Below are positions 6,851 through 15,656 of a stretch of 64,000 bases of DNA, in pieces. Position numbers and translations under genes: made by a program. The notes under the pieces are model-generated. The model saw only the letters and a list, made by a program, of their open reading frames with translations, searched no databases and was not told the DNA's origin. The DNA comes from DASTFY01 sp963829955 (lineage in GTDB: Bacteria > Actinomycetota > Acidimicrobiia > Acidimicrobiales > Ilumatobacteraceae), in the NCBI GenBank assembly GCA_963829955.1, contig CAWHKS010000002.1:62001-126000 (forward strand). Direction: 5' to 3'. Position 1 is the first letter of the stretch, and the number at the start of each line of letters is the position of its first letter.

Positions 6851-8930
6851 TCTGATGGATACCGGGTCTCGACTCGATGAGGTGCGCGAAGTAGGTCCCG
6901 CTGTCGTCGGCCTCGACGATCCCGCGGCGGAGAAGGCGTCGCTTTCGGGGGCCAAGGCCGCCAACCTGGCGCGTGCCCGGGCTGCGGGACTGCCCGTGCT
7001 GCCGGGCTTCGTGCTGACCACAGCGGCTCCCCGCGTGGCGACCTCCCGCTCGACGTTTGAGGCGACGACCCACGCTGCGTGGAACGAGCTCAGCGAAGGC
7101 GGGCGACTCGGATTGGTCGTCAGGTCGTCCTCCACCATCGAGGACACGTCCGCGTCGTCGATGGCGGGTCGTTTCGTGTCCAAGGTCGGGATCGTCGGCT
7201 GGGAGCCCTTCATTCAAGCGGTTGACGAGGTCCAGGCCTCGTCGGAGCGCGTCGTCTCAACAGCACCGGCCGCGATGGCCGTGCTGGTGCAGCCCGCATT
7301 GACCACTCCCATCGGCGGAGTGCTGTTCGGGGTCGATCCGGTGACCGGTGACGGCAGCCGGATCGTGGTCGAAGCCACGCCGGGCGGACCAAAGGCACTG
7401 GTCGACGGAACGGCGGCCAGCGACCATCTGTTGCTCAGCAAACACGGGCATCGCCGACGCGCACGAGGTCAGCGAATGCTGATGCTCGACCGGAAGACAT
7501 GTCGGGAGCTGGCACGTCTGAGCCGACGCGTCGACCGGCTCTTCGAGTCACCCCAGGACGTCGAGTGGAGCATCGACACATCGGGACGGTTGTGGCTGCT
7601 CCAGAGCAGGCCTGTGACGGCCACCAGTGACCAACCCGCGAAAGACTCGGTGTTGCTCGGCCCGGGGCCGGTCGGCGAGACGCTGCCCGACTCGCTCAGC
7701 CCGCTCGAAACCGACCTCTGGGTCGAGCCGCTCCGCGTCGCCGTCGTGCACGCGCTTCGGCTGACGCGGTCGGCGCCCGAGCGTCGCATCGCCTCATCGC
7801 CCCAGGTGACTGTCGTCAGCGGCCGAGTGGCGTGCGACCTCGAGCTCCTGGGTGTGGTCCCTGGGCGTCGTCCGGCAATGGTGTTCCTGAGTCCCCGCCG
7901 CGGGTTCCGGCACCTCGTGAGTGCGTGGCGGGTCGGACGCCTGCGGGCCATGCTCCCCGAACTCGCGCACGACTTGGTGGCGACGGCGGACGACGAGCTG
8001 CGCAGCATCGGGCCGCTCGACTCGTATGACGATCTGGAGCTCGTGCAGATCCTCACTCGGGCTCGCGAATGGCTGGTGGCGTTGCACGGTCACCAGGTCT
8101 TGGCGGGCATGGTGCTGCCATCCGGCACTTCGGCCACTGCGGCTGGCATTGCCCTCCAGGCGGTGTCCGCGGGGCGCGCCCTGGGAAGGACCGACAGCCA
8201 GCTCGTCGAACAGCAGCCGATCGTGCTCGCGCTCTCAGCGCCTCGCATCGGTCCGCCGAAGCCGGTCCACCCGCAGAGAGCCCTTCCGTCGTCGGCGGAT
8301 GAGCCTGACCTCTCGGCCCTCGACGAGCGGGAGGAGCTCCGGTTGCGGGCCAGGTGGGTGCAGGAGCTCACCGCCCGTGCCGCGTGGTGCCTCGGCCGAC
8401 GGCTCACAGCGAGCGGTCGTCTGGGGCGGGCTGACGATGTGCGCCTGCTGCGGCTCGACGAGCTGGCGGCGGTCGTCGATGGCCTGTCGGTGCCGCCCGA
8501 CCTCTGGCAACGAGTGCAGGTCGCGGTCTCCCCACCGCTGCCAGCGGCGTTCCGGCTTTCGCCACGCGGCGCCATCGTGCCCGCCCGGCTCGTCCGGTCA
8601 CATCCTGGGACGGCAGGGTTGCCCGTGGGAGGCGGCCGTGGTGTCGGACGCGTCCGCGGGGCCCACGAAGAGGGCTCGACCGGGCCCGAGGTGCTCGTCG
8701 TCAGGACGCTCGATCCGGCACTGGCTCCTGCCCTTCCCGGCCTGGCCGGCCTCGTGAGTGAGACGGGTGGTGCGCTGTCGCACTTGGCGATCCTTGCTCG
8801 TGAGCAGCACGTACCGGCTGTCGTAGGTGTCACTGACGCGGTGCGCCGGTTCCCGCCCGGCACCTTGCTCTTGGTGGACGGCGATGTTGGCGACGTCGTC
8901 GAGCTGCCCCACGAGGGAGACGACCGATGA
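6834..8930 (+). CDS. PEP-synthase/rifampicin-phosphotransferase-like enzyme without PEP barrel
   Basis: About 698 residues. The N-terminal part is a PPDK/PEP-synthase ATP-grasp domain (GAKAANLARARAAGLPVLPG; VRSSSTIEDTSASSMAG; QPALTTPIGGVLFGVDPVTG). The C-terminal 80 residues are the swivelling phosphohistidine domain with GGALSHLAILAREQHVPAVVG, catalytic His in SHLA. The large C-terminal PEP/pyruvate barrel of true PEP synthase is absent and a middle region of about 300 residues is unassigned. This order (ATP-grasp, middle, His domain) is that of rifampicin phosphotransferase, which phosphorylates a small molecule bound by the middle domain. Substrate unknown. It overlaps both neighbours; an ATG at 6855 is an alternative start. 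Confidence 0.8.
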   Translation: MTAAADLMDTGSRLDEVREVGPAVVGLDDPAAEKASLSGAKAANLARARAAGLPVLPGFVLTTAAPRVATSRSTFEATTHAAWNELSEGGRLGLVVRSSSTIEDTSASSMAGRFVSKVGIVGWEPFIQAVDEVQASSERVVSTAPAAMAVLVQPALTTPIGGVLFGVDPVTGDGSRIVVEATPGGPKALVDGTAASDHLLLSKHGHRRRARGQRMLMLDRKTCRELARLSRRVDRLFESPQDVEWSIDTSGRLWLLQSRPVTATSDQPAKDSVLLGPGPVGETLPDSLSPLETDLWVEPLRVAVVHALRLTRSAPERRIASSPQVTVVSGRVACDLELLGVVPGRRPAMVFLSPRRGFRHLVSAWRVGRLRAMLPELAHDLVATADDELRSIGPLDSYDDLELVQILTRAREWLVALHGHQVLAGMVLPSGTSATAAGIALQAVSAGRALGRTDSQLVEQQPIVLALSAPRIGPPKPVHPQRALPSSADEPDLSALDEREELRLRARWVQELTARAAWCLGRRLTASGRLGRADDVRLLRLDELAAVVDGLSVPPDLWQRVQVAVSPPLPAAFRLSPRGAIVPARLVRSHPGTAGLPVGGGRGVGRVRGAHEEGSTGPEVLVVRTLDPALAPALPGLAGLVSETGGALSHLAILAREQHVPAVVGVTDAVRRFPPGTLLLVDGDVGDVVELPHEGDDR

Positions 8931-9841
8931 CCGTTCGACTGATCAAGATCCTCGGACTCGTCTTCGTGCTCGTCGTGGCCGTCGCCGCTGGCTCGTACAC
9001 GATCATCTACCTCTATCGGTGGGAGTGGATGCGGGCGATCGTGGCCGGCGTCTTCTTGCTTGCTGGCGAGATCGCGCTCGTCGCCTGGTTGGTGATATCG
9101 CGGCTCGAACGGTTGGAGCGACGCATCGTGGACGACCAGGCCCAGCGTCGTGCGGCGTTGGCCGTCGAGCGATCACGGCCAGCTCATGAGCCGGCGTTCG
9201 CGTGGCTCAGCGAGGGTGAGCATGTCGGCGTGTTCGTACCGGTGCTTCTCGGGGCCGGCCTCATCCTGTCGGCGTTGGCGTACGTCGTTCAGCGCATCGC
9301 TGAGGCAACCGCGCGAGCGACTGCTGAACCCGCGCTCGCTGCCGACCTGGCCCGGCTGGCCCCGCCCGCCGACGGTCTGGCGCCGAAGCAGACCGACACC
9401 GCGTGGCCGCGTGTGAGGCTCGACGACTTCGGTCCGGTCCGCTCCTCGTCCGTCGGCCGGCGGGTCCGGCTGTTGGGCGTCGTGACGTTGGCGCTCGGTC
9501 TCGGCTTCATGGCCGTCGACCGGATCGCGGACGCCACGCAATCGCGACCCCAGACGGCGGAAGGCGTGGACTCGGTGATCCTGTTTGATGTCACGGCGCG
9601 CAACGGTTCGGCGATCGCCGCCGCCGAAGCGCTCTGGGACCTCTGCTCGACCGACACCCGAATCGATGCCGAGCTCGTGTCGGCCACTGCGATCGACGAC
9701 GAGCGTGTTGTGATAGTTGTCCGGCCCGGCCTCGGCGATCGGGCGTGGCGTCGTCTCGAGGGCTGCGTCGAGGACATGACGATGCTCGACATGACAGCGG
9801 CCGCGGACCGCCTCTGGCGCCAAGGAGGCCAGCGCGGCTGA
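8927..9841 (+). CDS. Multi-pass membrane protein of unknown function
   Basis: 304 residues with four likely transmembrane helices: about 7-30, 38-60, 101-122 and 183-201. The long C-terminal part (about 205-304) is soluble and contains a VILFDVTARNGSAIAAAEALWDLC stretch. I recognise no family. Its ATGA start overlaps the stop of the PEP-utilising gene, so it is the third gene of the metallophosphoesterase operon and probably works with those products at the membrane. Confidence 0.72.
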   Translation: MTVRLIKILGLVFVLVVAVAAGSYTIIYLYRWEWMRAIVAGVFLLAGEIALVAWLVISRLERLERRIVDDQAQRRAALAVERSRPAHEPAFAWLSEGEHVGVFVPVLLGAGLILSALAYVVQRIAEATARATAEPALAADLARLAPPADGLAPKQTDTAWPRVRLDDFGPVRSSSVGRRVRLLGVVTLALGLGFMAVDRIADATQSRPQTAEGVDSVILFDVTARNGSAIAAAEALWDLCSTDTRIDAELVSATAIDDERVVIVVRPGLGDRAWRRLEGCVEDMTMLDMTAAADRLWRQGGQRG

Positions 9842-10140
9842 TCGGTGGTCCAGGCGATGAGCACGCTGCTCCCCGAGATGGCGCCGTGTCGGAGGACCTT
9901 GGCCTCTATGAAGCCTGGATGGTGCCGGGTCGAATGACCCCAAGAGGTGACGCGAGGCCAACGCGCCGACGCGGAGGAGCCGGTTGTGCGGATGAGGACA
10001 AACCGCCGTCAGGGCGCCACGGAGCTCCCGGCTGCGGCGGAGGGAGCGGCCCGCTCGGGAGCGCTGGCCGTCGCCCAGTGGAGCACCTGGCGGGGCCTGC
10101 GGCGCATCGTTGTCGCCCCTATCGTCCGGAACCGGTCCCT
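9842..10140. other. Intergenic region upstream of the metal ATPase
   Basis: 299 bp. It holds a DosR-like site at 9893-9907 and a separate perfect palindrome GGGTC-GAAT-GACCC at 9927-9940. A possible 27-codon ORF starts at ATG 9856 and ends at 9939 but has no supporting features. The real start of the downstream ATPase is uncertain, so part of this stretch could be its N-terminus, although the translated sequence there looks non-coding. Confidence 0.35.
9893..9907. promoter_or_regulatory. DosR-like site upstream of P1B-5 ATPase
   Basis: AGGACCTTGGCCTCT matches GGGACTTTNGGCCCT at about 11 of 14 positions. It is about 230 bp before the chosen GTG, farther than usual for a DosR site. The nearby palindrome GGGTCGAATGACCC (9927-9940) has different half-sites and may be for another regulator. 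Confidence 0.3.
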
Positions 10141-12471
10141 GTGAACGCGAGCGCCGCGCGCGGGCGTGGCCAGCTCGAAACGATGCTCCTGCTCGCCGCC
10201 GTCGCGCTCCTGGCGGTCGGTGGCGGGTTGTACCTGGCCGGTTTCCATTCCGCAGCCCACGCAGTGTGGGCCGCCGACACGCTCGTCGGGATCGTGCCGG
10301 CCGGCTGGTGGGTGATCGACGCCGCCCGACACCGTCGATTGGGCGTCGACGTCCTCGCCGTCCTCGCGCTCGTCGGCACGCTGGTTGTCGGCGAATACCT
10401 GGCGGGCGCCGTCATCACGGTCATGGTGGCAAGCGGCCGGACCCTCGAAGCACGCGCCGCGGCACGCGCCCAACGTGAGCTGCACGCCCTCCTGGCGCAC
10501 GCGCCGCGCATGGTGCACCGTTACGACAACGGTGTTCTCACGTCGCCAGCCATCGACGACATCGTGCGCGGCGACCTGCTGCTCGTCCAGCCTGGCGAGG
10601 TCGTCCCCGTCGACGGACGCCTGGAGTCCGAGGCGGCGCTGCTCGACGAGAGCGCGCTGACCGGGGAACCGCTGCCGGCCGAACATGCGGGGGGAGACGC
10701 GGTCAGAAGCGGGGTCGTGAACGCGGGCGGGCCGTTTGATCTGCGGGCGGCCACGAGCGCGGCCGACAGCACCTACGCGGGCATCGTCCGGCTCGTGTCC
10801 GAAGCCGAAGCGTCGAGCGCGCCGTTCGTGCGGCTCGCCGACCGCTACGCCGGGGTGTTCCTCGGGGTCGCGGTCGCGCTCGCCGGTGCGGCGTGGGCGC
10901 TCTCGAGTGACCTCGAGCGCGCCGTCGCGGTCCTCGTCGTCGCCACACCCTGTCCGCTCATCCTCGCCGCGCCGGTCGCGATCGTGTCGGGCCTGTCCCG
11001 GGCGGCTCGGCGCGGTGTCGTCGTGAAGGGCGGTGCCGCGTTGGAACAACTCGCGTGGGGCGAGATCCTGCTGTTCGACAAGACCGGCACCATCACCGCC
11101 GGCACACCGCACGTCTTCGACATCCTCACCGCAACCGACATGACCGCCGACGACGTCCTGCGCTATGCCGCGAGCCTCGACCAGGTCTCCCCGCACGTCC
11201 TCGCCGCCGCGGTCGTGCGCGCTGCCCGCGCCCGCGGACTGACCTTGGCCTTGCCCGAAGACGTCGAGGAGGTGCCCGGCCAAGGCGTCCTTGGTCGCGT
11301 CGGCGGCCACCGCGTCAAGGTCGGTAAGGCCGGCTGGGCCTCCGCGGCATCCCCGTCCACCTGGACACGCAGTGTCCGCCGACGCGCCGCGCTCGACGGG
11401 GCTCTCACGATCTTCGTCGACGTCGACGGCTCGCCCGTCGGCGCGCTGCTTCTCGACGACCCAATCCGTCCCGATGCAGCACGCACGATCCGCCAGCTGC
11501 GCCGCGACGGCATACACCGCATCGTCATGGTCACCGGCGACCGGGACGAGAACGCGCAGACGGTGGGCGCCATCATCGGCGTCGATGACGTCTTCGCCGA
11601 ACGGACCCCGGCCGACAAGGTCGATACGGTCCGCCTCGAGAAGCGGGCCGGCAACACGATCATGGTCGGTGACGGCATCAACGACGCCCCCGCGCTGGCG
11701 CTGGCCGACGTCGGCGTCGCCATCGGTGCCCGCGGCGCCACCGCCTCATCGGAAGCCGCCGACGTCGTACTCACCGTCGACCGTCTCGACCGGCTCGGCG
11801 AAGCGGTCGTCATCGCCCGCCGCAGTCGCCGCATCGCCCTCGAGAGCGTCGTCGTCGGCATGGGTCTATCGCTGGGTGCGATGGCCCTCGCCGCGTTCGG
11901 CTACCTACCGCCCGTATGGGGTGCACTCCTCCAAGAGCTCATCGACGTCGCCGTCATCTTGAACGCATTACGGGCGCTGCGGGACACCACCTCGGCGAAC
12001 CGGCTCAGCGGCGAGGAAGCCGCCCTCGCGCGCCGCTTCAGCGCTGAACACCGCACCCTGCGGCCGGACCTCGCCCGCATCCGCGACGTCGCCGACCATC
12101 TCGACGTGGGCCGCCCCGCCGAGTCGCTCGCCAGCCTTCGGGACGTTCAACGGTTCCTGGTCGAAGAACTCGACCCACACGAACAAGCCGAGGACCACGA
12201 TCTGTACCCGGTTCTCGCCCGCGTCCTCGGCGGCAACGACCCCACCGCGACGATGAGCCGCGCCCACATCGAGATCGGCCACCTCATCCGGCGAATCAGC
12301 CGCGTCATCAACGAGCTCGATCCCACCGAACCCGACAACGACGACATCATCGAGCTGCGCCGGCTCCTCTACGGCCTCCACGCGATCCTGCAGCTCCACT
12401 TCGCGCAAGAAGACGAGGGCTACCTGTCGCTCGCCGACGACGACAACGTTCTCGAGCGGAGCATCCCATAG
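10141..12471 (+). CDS. P1B-5 metal ATPase with C-terminal hemerythrin domain
   Basis: 776 residues from GTG. Motifs in order: actuator TGEP (174-177), the membrane metal-site TPCP (269-272), DKTGT (phosphorylated Asp313), VTGDRDENAQ and GDGINDAPALALADVG. After the last helices a hemerythrin-like four-helix domain (about 630-770) shows the His/Glu pattern DPHEQAEDHDLYP, RAHIEIGHL and LHFAQEDEGYL. TPCP plus hemerythrin defines the P1B-5 subgroup; a studied rhizobial member (Nia) exports Ni and Fe. There is no N-terminal HMA domain. The hemerythrin part could sense O2 or iron, which fits the hypoxia-type neighbourhood. Start codon uncertain. Confidence 0.88.
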   Translation: MNASAARGRGQLETMLLLAAVALLAVGGGLYLAGFHSAAHAVWAADTLVGIVPAGWWVIDAARHRRLGVDVLAVLALVGTLVVGEYLAGAVITVMVASGRTLEARAAARAQRELHALLAHAPRMVHRYDNGVLTSPAIDDIVRGDLLLVQPGEVVPVDGRLESEAALLDESALTGEPLPAEHAGGDAVRSGVVNAGGPFDLRAATSAADSTYAGIVRLVSEAEASSAPFVRLADRYAGVFLGVAVALAGAAWALSSDLERAVAVLVVATPCPLILAAPVAIVSGLSRAARRGVVVKGGAALEQLAWGEILLFDKTGTITAGTPHVFDILTATDMTADDVLRYAASLDQVSPHVLAAAVVRAARARGLTLALPEDVEEVPGQGVLGRVGGHRVKVGKAGWASAASPSTWTRSVRRRAALDGALTIFVDVDGSPVGALLLDDPIRPDAARTIRQLRRDGIHRIVMVTGDRDENAQTVGAIIGVDDVFAERTPADKVDTVRLEKRAGNTIMVGDGINDAPALALADVGVAIGARGATASSEAADVVLTVDRLDRLGEAVVIARRSRRIALESVVVGMGLSLGAMALAAFGYLPPVWGALLQELIDVAVILNALRALRDTTSANRLSGEEAALARRFSAEHRTLRPDLARIRDVADHLDVGRPAESLASLRDVQRFLVEELDPHEQAEDHDLYPVLARVLGGNDPTATMSRAHIEIGHLIRRISRVINELDPTEPDNDDIIELRRLLYGLHAILQLHFAQEDEGYLSLADDDNVLERSIP

Positions 12472-12484
12472 GGGCGAACGTCCC
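12471..12484. promoter_or_regulatory. DosR-like box between convergent genes (GGGGC-GAAC-GTCCC)
   Basis: Read on the minus strand it is GGGACGTTCGCCCC, a strong match to GGGACTTTNGNCCC. It abuts the stop of the metal ATPase, where no promoter is expected because the next gene converges. It could serve an antisense or small RNA, or be a chance match. Confidence 0.3.
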
Positions 12485-12536
12485 TTCCTGCGCGGAGATC
12501 AGCCCGAGACGGCTCGTCGACCGGTCATCGCGGCCG

Positions 12537-14876
12537 TCATGATTGGCGGGCCATGTCGAGCACCAGCCTCCGCTCGGCGGCGGCCACCGCTCGCCGGGCG
12601 GCACTGACGGCATCGGGGTTGACCGAGATGGAATCGATGCCGAAACGCACGAGCTGCTCGGCGAACTCGGGCCGGTTGGACGGCGCCTGCCCGCAGAGTG
12701 ACGACGTGATGCCTGCCTCGCGGCAGGCGGTGATGATGCGGGCGATGGCGTCGAGCACGGCGGCGTCGGCCTCGTCGAAGAGGTCGGCGCAGATCAGCGA
12801 GTCGCGGTCGACTCCCAGCATCAATTGGGTCAGGTCGTTCGAGCCGATGGATACACCGTCGATACCCATCGCCGCGTACTCGGGGATGCGGAAGACGACC
12901 GACGGCACTTCCGCCATCACCCAACGGTGCAACCCGCGCTGGCGGCCCAGCGGGCTGGAATCGACGGCCTCCAGACACGCCTCCAACTCCCACCTGGTCC
13001 GCACGAACGGAATCATCAGGTGCAGGTTCGGCGTCTCGTCGCGGACGCGGGCGAGAAGCTCGAGCTCCAGCGCGAACAGCTCCGGCTCGCGTACGTACCG
13101 GTAGCAGCCCCGATAGCCGATCATGGGGTTCTCCTCGAGCGGCTCGAACGCCTCGCCACCTTCGAGGCCTCGGAACTCGTTCGTGCGGAAGTCGATCGTG
13201 CGGTACACCACCGGCCGCGGTGCGAACGCCCTCGTGATCTGCAGCAGCGACGCCGACATCCGGCTGAGGAATTCCTCCCGACCGCCCCGTGCCAGGAGCT
13301 CCCGAGGGTGCACACCGCTCAGCGCGTCGGTCAGCATGAACTCGGCGCGTAACAGCCCGACACCGTCGACGGGTAGGGCGGCGACTTCCTCGGCGTGGTC
13401 CGCGATGGCCAGGTTGACGTAGATCCGCGTCGCCAGCGGAGCGACCACCTCGGCGGTGGGTGCTGGCGCAACAGTCGCTGTGACCGTGCTGCGACGAAGA
13501 GCATCGCCCTCGAAGACCTGACCGCGGCTGCCATCGACCGTGACGACCTGGCCGTCGCGAAGGGTGGTTGTGGCGGTTCGGGTGCCGACAACACAGGGCA
13601 CGCCGAGCTCGCGAGCGACGATGGCGGCGTGACAGGTCATGCCGCCGCCGTCCGTGACCAGCGCCGCGGCGCGTCGGATGGTCGGTACCCAGTCGGGATT
13701 GGTCATCGGGGCGACGAGGACCTCACCGCGCAGCAGGTGCTTGCCTTCGGCCGGTGAGGTGAGGATGCGGACAGCTCCCGACGCTGTGCCGGACGAGGCG
13801 GCCAGCCCCTGAAGGAGCGCGTTCCCGGCATCTGCCGTTGGCCGCGGCCTCGTCGGGGTCAGGGTCGTGATCGGTCGGGCCTGGAGAAGGGAGACCTCGC
13901 CGTCGGCGATGGCCCACTCGATGTCTTGCGGCTCGCCGCCATAGTGCTCCTCGACCCGCTGCGCCAGGCGGGCGAGCTGCAACGCCTCCTCATCGCCCAG
14001 GACACGGTCCATCGCCTCGCCCGCGCCGAGCTCGACGCGGACGACACCAGTCGTGCCCGGCACGACCTGGTGGCTCTGGCGGCCGACGCGAACCTGCAGC
14101 AGGCGCGGGCCGTCCTTGGCCAGGACGTAGGTATCCGGCTCGACCTCGCCTCCGACGACCACCTCACCCAGTCCGAGGGCGCCTTCGATGACGATTCGGC
14201 TGCGGTCGCCCGTGGATGGGTCGGTCGTGAACATCACTCCCGCCCTGTGGGCGGCCACCAGCCGCTGGACGACGACCGCGATCGCCGGTTCGTCGGTCAG
14301 CCCCTGGCTGACGCGGTAGCTGATCACGCGCTCGCCGTAGAGAGATGCCCAGCAATCGGCGAGACGATCGAGGACCTCGGCGTCGCCGATCACGTTGGCG
14401 AAGGTCTCGTGCATACCGGCGAACGACGTGCCGGCGGTGTCCTCGCCGGTGGCCGACGAGCGGACGGCGACCGGGACGTCGGTTCCGAGCCGGTGGTAGG
14501 CGGCGAGCACCTGCTCGGCGAGCCCCTCCGGTACCCCCGCCTTGCCGACCAACGCCTGCAACCGCCGGGAGTCCTCGGCCAAGGCGACCGGATCGTCCGC
14601 CCGGGTGCAAGCCTCGCCGAACACCTCCGCCAGTTCCGCACGGACGCCCGCGGCATCCATGGCCCGCAGGAAGCCGTCGGCGGTGATGACGTATCCGGGG
14701 GGAACCGGGAACCCGCCGCGCGTGAGCTCACCGAGATTGGCGCCCTTCCCACCAACCGTCGCCACGTCGTCCTTCCCGATGTCGCCAAACCAAACCACGG
14801 CGCCAGCCCAGGTGTCCGCTGCCGGTGGCCTCGGCGAGTTCGTCGGGTCGCTCGAAAGCCGGTGGTACTGCTCCAT
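12537..14876 (-). CDS. ppsA: Phosphoenolpyruvate synthase (pyruvate, water dikinase)
   Basis: 779 residues, normal for the family. It makes PEP from pyruvate and ATP. The three domains are complete: ATP-grasp (GGKGANLGELTRGGFPVPPG; VRSSATGEDTAGTSFAG), the phosphohistidine swivel domain (GGGMTCHAAIVARELGVP, catalytic His in TCHAA), and the C-terminal TIM barrel ending with SIGSNDLTQL and the catalytic Cys in SLCGQAPSN. AAGGAGG just before the ATG fixes the start. It converges on the metal ATPase. A good DosR-like site lies about 155 bp upstream, consistent with a gluconeogenic switch under oxygen limitation. The shorter paralogue at 6834 lacks the barrel. Confidence 0.95.
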   Translation of the reverse strand: MEQYHRLSSDPTNSPRPPAADTWAGAVVWFGDIGKDDVATVGGKGANLGELTRGGFPVPPGYVITADGFLRAMDAAGVRAELAEVFGEACTRADDPVALAEDSRRLQALVGKAGVPEGLAEQVLAAYHRLGTDVPVAVRSSATGEDTAGTSFAGMHETFANVIGDAEVLDRLADCWASLYGERVISYRVSQGLTDEPAIAVVVQRLVAAHRAGVMFTTDPSTGDRSRIVIEGALGLGEVVVGGEVEPDTYVLAKDGPRLLQVRVGRQSHQVVPGTTGVVRVELGAGEAMDRVLGDEEALQLARLAQRVEEHYGGEPQDIEWAIADGEVSLLQARPITTLTPTRPRPTADAGNALLQGLAASSGTASGAVRILTSPAEGKHLLRGEVLVAPMTNPDWVPTIRRAAALVTDGGGMTCHAAIVARELGVPCVVGTRTATTTLRDGQVVTVDGSRGQVFEGDALRRSTVTATVAPAPTAEVVAPLATRIYVNLAIADHAEEVAALPVDGVGLLRAEFMLTDALSGVHPRELLARGGREEFLSRMSASLLQITRAFAPRPVVYRTIDFRTNEFRGLEGGEAFEPLEENPMIGYRGCYRYVREPELFALELELLARVRDETPNLHLMIPFVRTRWELEACLEAVDSSPLGRQRGLHRWVMAEVPSVVFRIPEYAAMGIDGVSIGSNDLTQLMLGVDRDSLICADLFDEADAAVLDAIARIITACREAGITSSLCGQAPSNRPEFAEQLVRFGIDSISVNPDAVSAARRAVAAAERRLVLDMARQS

Positions 14877-14925
14877 GAGGTCCTCCTTCACGATTCGTCG
14901 ACCTCGTGCACATCGATGTCGGGCG

Positions 14926-15165
14926 TCATCCGATGCGGACGTCGCACCAAGAGCCGTGGTCATCGTCCATAACGCCTCCCATCTCGGGGGGCTTGTCCAT
15001 GTCCACACTGCGCGCGCGCCGCGACCGTTGGAAGGGCCGAACGTCCTCACCGTCCCGGCCGTGATCGTCCTCGCCGGCGGTGCGTGGGCTGAGGGCGCGG
15101 GTACTCGGCCCGCCCAGTCCGGGCCGCGGCTCGGCCCATCCCGATGGCTTCCATGGCACATCCAT
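14926..15165 (-). CDS. Possible small ORF upstream of ppsA
   Basis: 79 residues with GGGAGAG before the ATG. The sequence is Pro, Arg and Asp-rich, ends DHGSWCDVRIG, and resembles nothing I know. It lies 49 bp upstream of ppsA in the same direction and contains the DosR-like site at 15032-15047, which argues against coding or implies an internal promoter. Treat as uncertain. Confidence 0.25.
   Translation of the reverse strand: MDVPWKPSGWAEPRPGLGGPSTRALSPRTAGEDDHGRDGEDVRPFQRSRRARSVDMDKPPEMGGVMDDDHGSWCDVRIG
15032..15047. promoter_or_regulatory. DosR-like box upstream of ppsA
   Basis: Minus-strand reading AGGACGTTCGGCCCTT matches the mycobacterial consensus GGGACTTTCGGCCCT at about 13 of 15 positions, one of the best hits in the window. 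It lies about 155 bp upstream of the ppsA ATG. Confidence 0.42.
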
Positions 15166-15656
15166 GGTGTGCTCTCCCGGTTCATAGTGGACACGTCGCC
15201 TCCGGTTGCTGTGTTCCAGTTCGGGGACTGGCTCCGGTAGCTGGGTGGCACTGGCCCGGTAGCTGCGTTACACCCGGACGATCGCTTCGCCGGTGTTGAG
15301 CCTCTTCGATGATGACGACCAATCGTCGCCGGACCGCGGGGAGGTCGTCATCGTGTTGGTGGAGCCGACGGGGGTCGCGTTCTCATCAGCTACCACGCAC
15401 CCGAGGACCTCGCCCACCGATACGCCTTGACCGAGGAGGCGACCGACGCGTTGCGGGTCGTCGACACGATCGCGCGACAGACACGCAACAGCGGGAACGG
15501 TTGAGCTCTAGTTTGCGGCTACAGCATCGTCACCAGCGTGCATCATCGATCGGAGAACGTGCTGCACGACGTCTGCTCTCATCTGGGCGCGCCGTCCTTC
15601 TCCCATCCCTGACGAGGAATCCTCGGGGATCCACCAGCTCGGTGAACAGCCCACGC
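15166..15656. other. Non-coding stretch with hairpin and ORF remnant
   Basis: About 490 bp between the ppsA upstream region and ltrA. Perfect 10-bp arms GATGACGACC (15311-15320) and GGTCGTCATC (15343-15352) form a hairpin. A frame without a usable start runs from 15316 to a TGA at 15502-15504 and reads like the tail of a protein (LISYHAPEDLAHRYALTEEA), possibly a degraded gene. A short palindrome GAGGAATCCTC follows near 15614. No complete gene is visible. Confidence 0.4.

Noticed and set aside
10009..11517. 502-codon minus-strand frame opposite the metal ATPase
   Set aside because: Shadow of the ATPase gene; no conserved motif.
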